A DNA stretch of 64,000 bases from Bartonella taylorii 8TBB (GTDB taxonomy: Bacteria > Pseudomonadota > Alphaproteobacteria > Rhizobiales > Rhizobiaceae): positions 1 to 64,000 of the forward strand of contig NZ_CADEAG010000002.1 of the NCBI RefSeq assembly GCF_902825155.1. Reading direction: 5' to 3'. The position numbers were made by a program, and so were the translations under genes. The number at the start of each line of letters is the position of its first letter. Position 1 is the stretch's first letter. The notes under the pieces were generated by a model. The model made no database searches. It was not told where the DNA came from and saw only the letters and a list, made by a program, of their open reading frames with translations. This document shows, piece by piece, positions 58,105 through 64,000 of this stretch.

Positions 58105-58746
58105 TTATGTTTTTTTAGTGCAGGTTATCTTCTTGCGAATACGCGATGCGAGGTCGTCTTTGCTTTTGGAATCTTGGATTAATGTGTTGATAGGAGATGT
58201 TTCCCCCTCTTGTAGTGCTATTTGAGCAGCTAATGTTGCTGCTAACTCTTTTGTTTCTTCACGCAGTTCATCTAGGAGTTGAAGATGAATCTTGGTGTTA
58301 GAATCATTAGTTTGAATTTTTTGTAAACGTTGCTGATAACGTGCTATTTTTTCACGCATAGTTTTGATTTCCATTATGAAAGTGTTTGTTGCGAAAGCAC
58401 TTTGTTTGTACCAAATAGCTTCTTTAGAGGAAGAAGAAATGTCTTGTGGGGCGAGACATAATCGATAAAGCTGCTCTGTTACTTGGCTCAGTTGTATTTT
58501 CTGTTGGGCATATTTTTTTTGCAAAGAGTCGTATTTTTGTTCGTTGTGCACTAGTTCTACAGCGTGTTGTGCACAGAGAAAGTCATAGTTTGCTTGTATT
58601 TTAGCGTATGATAACGGCATTTGCGTAGATGTAAATTTATGCGCGAAATGAACAGCTTTTCTCCAAATGAGAGGGGCAAAAAGCACCAGTAACCAGGAAG
58701 TAAAGGCTACTCCAAGAATAAAAAAAAGAAACGATTGGATAAGCAT
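58105..58746 (-). CDS. Hypothetical membrane-anchored coiled-coil protein
   Basis: I start at the ATG at 58744-58746 (MLIQSFLFFILGVAF) because AAGGAAA lies just upstream. The 213-residue product has one N-terminal membrane helix (about 3-28) and then long charged helices with heptad character (AVELVHNEQKYDSLQKKYAQ, and on through about 195). It lies 26 bases after eipA on the same strand and may share its transcript. I do not recognise the family. A role in envelope structure is only suggested by context. Confidence 0.6.
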   Translation of the reverse strand: MLIQSFLFFILGVAFTSWLLVLFAPLIWRKAVHFAHKFTSTQMPLSYAKIQANYDFLCAQHAVELVHNEQKYDSLQKKYAQQKIQLSQVTEQLYRLCLAPQDISSSSKEAIWYKQSAFATNTFIMEIKTMREKIARYQQRLQKIQTNDSNTKIHLQLLDELREETKELAATLAAQIALQEGETSPINTLIQDSKSKDDLASRIRKKITCTKKT

Positions 58747-58772
58747 AAATTTCCTTTTCAGTAAGATTCCGT

Positions 58773-59369
58773 TTAAAATGGATTCCATGTTGGTTTGGGT
58801 GTTAATTTTAAATATCCTATATTGATACCGAGACGTGCGCCAATTCCGGTGCGTATTGGAACTAATAAAGTATTTTTGTGTTTAAGGACATGAAAACCAA
58901 CACCTGCAATTAAATAGGCCGAACCTGCAATACCGCCATAGCGTCCCCATAAATTATTTGTATTATTAAGATCGTAAACTAAGATCATTAAACGAGAACC
59001 TTGTCCGCCAAAATCCCATCCCACAGAGGGTCCTTGCCAAAAAACTTTATGCTGACCGTAGCTCTTGGTGAAAAGTGTTCCTTCACCATAAGTTAATCCA
59101 GCAAAAAAAGCACCGGAAGCTTCTTCTCCTAAAATATAGGCATTTGGATAACCATACCGTGAAAAGATATTTTGAATTGCTACTGCCATACCGCTAGCAG
59201 TTTTTCCAAAAAAAGTATGACCAGAATCGATAATTTCTTGTAGCGAATAATGGGGCTGGTTTTGTTCTATCGGTCGAAGTTGAGCATTTGCAGTGTTTAT
59301 GATTACAAATAAAAGGAAGATAAAAGATACAATACTTTTGTACCTGCGTGTTAGAAGAAGAAGAGCCAT
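58773..59369 (-). CDS. eipA: DUF1134 periplasmic protein, EipA family
   Basis: A 198-residue protein with an N-terminal signal segment (about 8-29, ending TANA). The DUF1134 domain follows: AYILGEEASGAFFAGLTYGEG, VFWQGPSVGWDFGGQGSR and GGIAGSAYLIAGVGFHV. The Brucella homologue EipA is a periplasmic envelope-integrity protein. The gene lies upstream of chpT in a divergent arrangement and next to the ctrA block, as I recall for Brucella. EipA in Brucella is itself reported to be under cell-cycle control. Confidence 0.85.
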   Translation of the reverse strand: MALLLLTRRYKSIVSFIFLLFVIINTANAQLRPIEQNQPHYSLQEIIDSGHTFFGKTASGMAVAIQNIFSRYGYPNAYILGEEASGAFFAGLTYGEGTLFTKSYGQHKVFWQGPSVGWDFGGQGSRLMILVYDLNNTNNLWGRYGGIAGSAYLIAGVGFHVLKHKNTLLVPIRTGIGARLGINIGYLKLTPKPTWNPF

Positions 59370-59588
59370 AGAGTTTTTTCCTTTTATTAATTACAAACAA
59401 AAAGATAATATTAGAATTTTTATTCTATTCAAATAAAAAAGAGAATGTGAGATTATTTAAATTCCTGAATTTATTTCTGAAAAAAATTAGTGTAATTGCA
59501 AAACTTTCCTATGTATATGCACTGGATATTAAGAGTTATTTCTTTAAAATAAGGCTTATTTTTTAAATTCTGGGAGTTCTCAATAATT

Positions 59589-60227
59589 ATGACGTTAGCT
59601 GTTTCTTTAAAGCCTATGGATTTTGCTGCTTTGCTTTGTAGTCGTATTTGCCATGATTTGATTTCACCTGTTGGTGCTATCCAGAATGCGATGGAGCTCT
59701 ATGATGAAGGAGGAGCTGAAGAGGATGCTTTGCAGTTGGTGCGTTGGTCCGTTGCCAGTGCTTCTGCGCGTCTACAATTTGCACGATTGGCCTTTGGTTT
59801 TGCAGGAGCAAGTGGGGAACAAATAGATACACGCTCTGCTGAGCAGGTTGCGCAACAATATATGAAGGAAGAAAAAGCAATTTTAAAATGGCAATCTCCT
59901 TCTCTCCTTTTACCAAAAAATGAAGTTAAACTTTTGCTTAATTTGTTATTAATTGCAAATGCAACAGTTTCTCGTGGGGGAGAAATCCTTGTTATGCTTC
60001 TACAGGATGAAGATAAACGTTCTTTTCGATTTGAGATTTATGGTAAAATTTTGCGTATTCCTTCTCATTTTATTGCGTTATATAATGGAAACATTCAAGA
60101 AGAACTGATTGACGCTCATGTTATCCAATTTTATTACACAGTGTTACTTGCTGAGATGACAGAGATGAAAATAAACATCGATAAAACTGATAGTTGTATT
60201 ATTTTGGAAAGTGTAAAGAAGTTTTGA
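59589..60227 (+). CDS. chpT: Histidine phosphotransferase ChpT
   Basis: ChpT relays phosphate from the CckA hybrid kinase to CtrA and CpdR. The 212 residues begin with the DHp-like helical domain, and RICHDLISPVGAIQNAMELY carries the phosphorylated H22. A degenerate ATPase-like domain follows (ETVS-like helices with LLLNLLLIANATVSRGGE). It converges with ctrA about 200 bases away, its direct target. Confidence 0.92.
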   Translation: MTLAVSLKPMDFAALLCSRICHDLISPVGAIQNAMELYDEGGAEEDALQLVRWSVASASARLQFARLAFGFAGASGEQIDTRSAEQVAQQYMKEEKAILKWQSPSLLLPKNEVKLLLNLLLIANATVSRGGEILVMLLQDEDKRSFRFEIYGKILRIPSHFIALYNGNIQEELIDAHVIQFYYTVLLAEMTEMKINIDKTDSCIILESVKKF

Positions 60228-60383
60228 ATAAGTTAGAGTCGTCTAAGCCGTGTTGGGAAAAATGGCTTAAATTATATTCCGTGAACGACAAAATAGTATC
60301 TGTAAATGGGAATAGGATTTTTTAAGTAACACTCCCTCTACACGAGAGATTTTCGTGTGCGAGCCTTTGATTGCAACAGAAAA

Positions 60384-60414
60384 AAAATCTCGGCCCGCTA
60401 CACTCCGAGATTTT
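60384..60414 (-). terminator. Rho-independent terminator of ctrA
   Basis: AAAATCTCGG pairs with CCGAGATTTT around an 11-base loop, 19 bases past the ctrA stop. On the minus strand it runs into a T tract. Confidence 0.85.
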
Positions 60415-60433
60415 ACAATGTGCATTTCATTGT

Positions 60434-61135
60434 TTAAGCGGTTTTAAGTGCGTTCTCTTCAACTGGATCACGTAACACATAACCACGTCCCCAAACTGTA
60501 TCAATGTAATTTACATGAGAAGAGACTGCTTCCAGCTTTTTCCGTAGTTTACAGATAAAGACATCGATAATTTTAAGTTCTGGTTCATCCATGCCACCGT
60601 AGAGATGATTGAGAAACATTTCTTTGGTAAGAGTAGTGCCTTTACGCAGAGAGAGAAGCTCTAGCATTTGATACTCTTTACCAGTTAAATGAACGGGGCG
60701 TCCAGCAACTTCGACTGTTTTTGCGTCGAGGTTAACGGTAAGATCGCCGGTAACAATAACCGATTGCGCATGCCCTTTAGAGCGACGAACAACTGCATGA
60801 ATACGTGCAATGAGCTCATCCTTATGGAAGGGCTTTGTCATATAATCATCTGCACCAAAGCCAAAACCACGTACCTTGTCTTCAATGGCATTCATGCCGG
60901 AAAGGATGAGAACAGGGGTTTTTATTTTTGCTAATCTTAGGGTCCGCAAAACATCATATCCTGACATATCAGGGAGATTCAGATCAAGCAAAATAATATC
61001 ATAATCATAAAGCTTACCTAAATCGACGCCTTCTTCACCTAGATCAGTGATATAGACATTAAAGTTTGCTGATTTTAACATTAACTCAATGCTTTGAGTC
61101 ATTGCTTTATCATCTTCAATTAGTAATACGCGCAT
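60434..61135 (-). CDS. ctrA: Cell-cycle response regulator CtrA
   Basis: CtrA is the master regulator of the alphaproteobacterial cell cycle. I start at the ATG at 61133-61135 ([20 protein letters not shown]), giving 233 residues as in relatives. A GAGGG site is upstream, and the longer in-frame start lacks support. The receiver domain has D51 in [14 protein letters not shown] and the lysine in [10 protein letters not shown]. The OmpR-type DNA-binding domain ends with [10 protein letters not shown]. The C-terminus is LKTA, ending in a single alanine rather than the double alanine that tags Caulobacter CtrA for ClpXP. A terminator follows. Confidence 0.96.
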   Translation of the reverse strand: MRVLLIEDDKAMTQSIELMLKSANFNVYITDLGEEGVDLGKLYDYDIILLDLNLPDMSGYDVLRTLRLAKIKTPVLILSGMNAIEDKVRGFGFGADDYMTKPFHKDELIARIHAVVRRSKGHAQSVIVTGDLTVNLDAKTVEVAGRPVHLTGKEYQMLELLSLRKGTTLTKEMFLNHLYGGMDEPELKIIDVFICKLRKKLEAVSSHVNYIDTVWGRGYVLRDPVEENALKTA

Positions 61136-61701
61136 TTTAGATCCCTCACTTTGCTCCTCCGAATCAAAAGGAGCATTTTTATTTACAACAGTTGGTAAAA
61201 CCACTGTTTATAAAAAACAATTCATAAAATCAAACACTTACAATAAAAGTGTCTATGAATATTTCAGTAGTACGCGCAACAAATCACCACTGAATTCCCC
61301 ACTATCTATTATAGTGGTTAACAAAATATTTTTATTTTTGAAAGAGGTTATAAAATTATTTTAGAAAAATCGCATATTTTTTAACGTAATAAAAAAGTGA
61401 AGTGCTTTTTCCAATAACTTTGACTTAAAAAAATTATAACAGGTTATTTTAAATTACTTTTTCACAATTTCAGTGTTTATTTACTGAGCTTTAAGCCTCT
61501 TCATTCTACAATGGGGGTGAAAAGTAAAGAAATGGTTATTTCTCTCTAAAGGCAGACTGTGTTTGAGCTGTTTTAAGGAAGGGAAACAATTATAATTTTA
61601 AGTTAAGAAATGCACCGTTTTCGCCAGAAAAGGTGTAATTAAAAGTATATGTAAGAGTGTGGATGCGAATTTTGGGTTGGCGCAATCAAGGAGTAGAGAG
61701 T
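61136..61701. promoter_or_regulatory. ctrA upstream region with a possible CtrA half-site
   Basis: This 566-base gap holds the divergent promoters of ctrA and the FliJ-like gene. On the minus strand, TTAACCAC (complement of GTGGTTAA at 61315-61322) resembles the CtrA half-site TTAACCAT. Other TTAA words occur, but the region is so AT-rich that chance hits are expected. Autoregulation is known for CtrA in relatives. Confidence 0.35.
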
Positions 61702-62088
61702 ATGAAGCCACGGGAAAGTATGGTGCAATTGAGGATGTTTCAAATGCGTGGGAAGCATCGCGAAATTGCACAGCTTGAGATGATGATCGCAGAGTTTGAG
61801 CAAATGGTGTTAGAATTGGAAGCACAAATTATTAATGAAGAACGTAAATCTGGAAATAATGATGTTCACCATTTTGCTTATTCTGCTTTTGCTCGTGCAG
61901 CGCGGCAGAGGCGTGATAATCTTATAAATTCGATTCGTGATTTGCAGCTTCAAAAAACAAATGCTGAAATTGCTCTCCATGAAGTCAAGACAGAGTTGCA
62001 ACGCGCACAGCTTTTGGAGATGCGGGAAAAGAAGGCAAAAGTCGATGATGATTGTGTTTTAATTCAATCTAACTCAATGACTGGATGA
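61702..62088 (+). CDS. FliJ-like coiled-coil protein
   Basis: I start at the ATG at 61702 (MKPRESMVQLRMFQMRGKHR) because AAGGAG lies eight bases upstream. The 128-residue product is almost wholly helical and charged (EIAQLEMMIAEFEQMVLELE, then RRDNLINSIRDLQLQKTNAE), as in FliJ, the flagellar export chaperone. A FliJ-like gene next to ctrA is common in this order. Whether it still serves flagella is unclear, since no other flagellar gene is in the window. Confidence 0.7.
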   Translation: MKPRESMVQLRMFQMRGKHREIAQLEMMIAEFEQMVLELEAQIINEERKSGNNDVHHFAYSAFARAARQRRDNLINSIRDLQLQKTNAEIALHEVKTELQRAQLLEMREKKAKVDDDCVLIQSNSMTG

Positions 62089-62145
62089 TAAAAGTTTTTA
62101 TTTGGAAATCAATACGTTAAGATGTTTATGTTCTGAAAAGATAAA

Positions 62146-62180
62146 AAAACAGCCAAACTCTTATTGAGTTTGGCTGTTTT
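62146..62180. terminator. Bidirectional terminator between the FliJ-like gene and sciP
   Basis: A perfect 15-base inverted repeat (AAAACAGCCAAACTC, loop TTATT, complement) with A and T runs on either side lies between two convergent genes. It can stop both. Confidence 0.88.
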
Positions 62181-62222
62181 AAAAATATTTTTAAGCCTTT
62201 ATCAGATCATTACCAATGGCAA

Positions 62223-62498
62223 TTAATGCCTGTAATGTTGAATTCTGGTGGTTCGTAATCCAGCTAAACCGTGTTCATCGATCAAACTTTGCCATGAAAG
62301 AAATTCTTCTACGGTTAAAGTATAGCGTTGACACGCTTCATCAAGACTTAATAATCCACCTCTGACAGCCGCAACAACTTCAGCTTTGCGACGGATTACC
62401 CAACGCCGTGTTGTTTTTGGCGGTAGATCGGCCATTGTCAGTGGGCCTCCATCTGGCCCAATAACATATTTCATTTGTGTTTTTATCAAAGTAGTCAT
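62223..62498 (-). CDS. sciP: CtrA inhibitor SciP (DUF1153)
   Basis: SciP binds CtrA or its DNA sites and blocks CtrA-dependent transcription in G1. The 91-residue protein has the DUF1153 signature YVIGPDGGPLTMADLPP and the helix-turn-helix TRRWVIRRKAEVVAAVRGGL, then SLDEACQRYTLTVEEFLSWQ. An AGAGGA site is upstream. It lies about 1.1 kb from ctrA, convergent with the FliJ-like gene. Confidence 0.93.
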   Translation of the reverse strand: MTTLIKTQMKYVIGPDGGPLTMADLPPKTTRRWVIRRKAEVVAAVRGGLLSLDEACQRYTLTVEEFLSWQSLIDEHGLAGLRTTRIQHYRH

Positions 62499-62864
62499 TA
62501 TATCCTCTACCTTTAGTCAAGGACTCGATTCGTTTGTAAAACTTGAAATTTAAAAAAGAGCTAAACGCGTTGAAAAAAAATTAACAAAATGGGTAAGCGC
62601 GTAAAATATGATGCAAAACAAAGTGCATAGAATAATATTTTGCAATATTTTTGTCTGATTTTTTAAAAAGAGCAAAAAGGATTTGCATTGTGCCTTATTT
62701 CTATCACTCTTTTTTGTTTGCAGCCGCTTTTAAGGAAATGATGCTATTGGTTGTGGAAAGGATAAAAAAACAATATAAAAGGACAATGAATAGCATAAAA
62801 AGCAATGAACTAGCACGTATAAGGGCATTAACGAACGGGTGTCTATTAAATAGAGAATGAATAC
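62499..62864. other. Divergent region between sciP and mnmA
   Basis: About 366 AT-rich bases. It should contain both promoters. Short frames on both strands are not supported by ribosome sites. Confidence 0.45.
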
Positions 62865-64000
62865 ATGTTTTTGAATAGTCTTGATTTGCCAGGATCACCT
62901 GAGAATTCTCGCATTGTTGTAGCAATGTCGGGGGGAGTTGATTCATCGGTTGTTGCAGGTCTCTTAAAAAAGGAGGGATATGATGTCATTGGCATTACGT
63001 TGCAACTTTATGATCATGGTGCTGCAACACATCGGGTGGGGTCGTGTTGTGCTGGGCAAGATATCGAAGATGCGCGTCGCGTAGCGGAGACACTGGGGAT
63101 ACCTTACTATGTTCTTGATTATGAAGAGCGATTTCGCGAAGCTGTGATTAATCCTTTTGCAGAAAGTTATGCACATGGAGAAACGCCCATACCTTGCGTG
63201 GCCTGCAATCAAACTGTCAAGTTTGCTGATTTATTAGCAACTGCGCGTGAGTTGGGGGCAGATGCTTTGGCAACAGGGCATTATATTCGCTCGCGTCCCC
63301 ATGGAGTACATCGGGCGCTCTTTCGTCCTCTCGATGCTGATCGCGATCAGAGTTATTTTCTTTTTGCAACGACACAAGAGCAGATTGATTATCTGCGTTT
63401 TCCACTTGGTGATCTTCCGAAAGCACGTGTTCGTGAAATAGCAGCAGAAATGGGTTTTGTTGTTGCCAATAAGCATGACAGCCAAGATATTTGTTTTGTT
63501 CCGCAAGGAAAATATTCTGATGTTATCACAAAATTACGTCCAGAAGCAGCTAATCCTGGGGTTATTGTGCATATTGATGGACAGATTTTAGGAAAACATT
63601 CGGGAATTGTTAATTATACTGTTGGTCAGCGTCGTGGTATTGGTGTTGCAACGGGTGAAGCGCTTTATGTGATTTATCTCGATGTAGAAAATGCGCGTGT
63701 TATTGTTGGACCACGTGAAATGCTGGAAACACATAAGCTTTTTTTGCGTGACGTAAATTGGCTTGGTGATGAGCAATTAGATAATTTCCCTTCTGATGGT
63801 ATTGAGGTAGCTGTAAAAGTTCGTTCAACACGTCCGCCCCATCTTGCTCGCGTATATTATCAGGACGGTATTTTTTCCGTTGAATTGTTGGAACGTGAAA
63901 ACGGTGTGGCGCCAGGGCAAGCTTGTGTTCTTTATGATGGAAATGGTGATGGAGCACGTGTTCTTGGAGGTGGTTTTGTTACTCATTCAGAACGTGATGC
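62865..64000 (+). CDS. mnmA: tRNA-specific 2-thiouridylase MnmA (cut off at the right edge)
   Basis: MnmA puts the 2-thio group on wobble uridine of tRNA Glu, Lys and Gln. Translation from the ATG at 62865 gives [10 protein letters not shown], then the PP-loop ATP site SGGVDSSV (22-29). The catalytic cysteines lie in IPCVACN and [11 protein letters not shown], and [15 protein letters not shown] is also present. About 378 residues are visible before the window ends. The full-length protein should be near 390-400 residues. The ribosome site is weak. Confidence 0.95.
   Translation, partial: MFLNSLDLPGSPENSRIVVAMSGGVDSSVVAGLLKKEGYDVIGITLQLYDHGAATHRVGSCCAGQDIEDARRVAETLGIPYYVLDYEERFREAVINPFAESYAHGETPIPCVACNQTVKFADLLATARELGADALATGHYIRSRPHGVHRALFRPLDADRDQSYFLFATTQEQIDYLRFPLGDLPKARVREIAAEMGFVVANKHDSQDICFVPQGKYSDVITKLRPEAANPGVIVHIDGQILGKHSGIVNYTVGQRRGIGVATGEALYVIYLDVENARVIVGPREMLETHKLFLRDVNWLGDEQLDNFPSDGIEVAVKVRSTRPPHLARVYYQDGIFSVELLERENGVAPGQACVLYDGNGDGARVLGGGFVTHSERD

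Overview
This window looks like a chromosome segment of a Bartonella species (alphaproteobacteria, order Hyphomicrobiales). The evidence is low GC, long gene-poor stretches full of decayed reading frames, an Omp43-like alphaproteobacterial porin, Bartonella-type autotransporters, and the rhizobial cell-cycle block chpT / ctrA / sciP. I cannot name the species from sequence alone.

Layout. 1-9000: the end of a membrane-protein gene, a Bcr/CflA drug exporter, a two-gene unit with an alpha/beta hydrolase and a LeuB-CinA fusion, a zinc amidase with an internal duplication, and a porin. 9000-12400: tRNA-Ser, the wreck of a microcin C-like operon (mccB-like ThiF enzyme plus MccC-like exporter, both broken) and tRNA-Leu. 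12500-31250: mostly housekeeping genes (gpmA, dapB, a glutathione S-transferase, engB-yidC-rnpA-rpmH, mrp, rsmI-yraN, a proC-like gene, etfB-etfA-ETF-QO, a TSUP exporter with its TIGR02186 partner), separated by eroded spacers. 31500-47700: a dipeptide-type ABC transporter locus with four full-length binding-protein genes, at least two more decayed copies, two decayed 5' fragments of xseA, the intact xseA and tag, and one permease/ATPase set (dppBCDF). 47700-55100: two related autotransporter genes, one of which has lost its beta-barrel. 55600-58000: tRNA-Met and a sugar oxidoreductase/aminotransferase pair. 58100-62500: envelope gene eipA and the CtrA control block (chpT, ctrA, a FliJ-like gene, sciP). 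The window ends inside mnmA.

How the parts work together. ChpT passes phosphate to CtrA, and SciP restrains CtrA, so three parts of the cell-cycle switch lie within 3 kb. The Dpp locus pairs one membrane/ATPase engine with several binding proteins. A terminator-like hairpin after the third binding-protein gene may keep its expression apart from the dppA4-dppBCDF unit. The autotransporters and porin shape the surface. The microcin-like operon and the xseA/dppA debris record gain, tandem duplication and erosion. The strongest candidates for something little described are the LeuB-CinA fusion with its hydrolase partner, the decayed peptide-nucleotide operon, and the dppA/xseA amplification.
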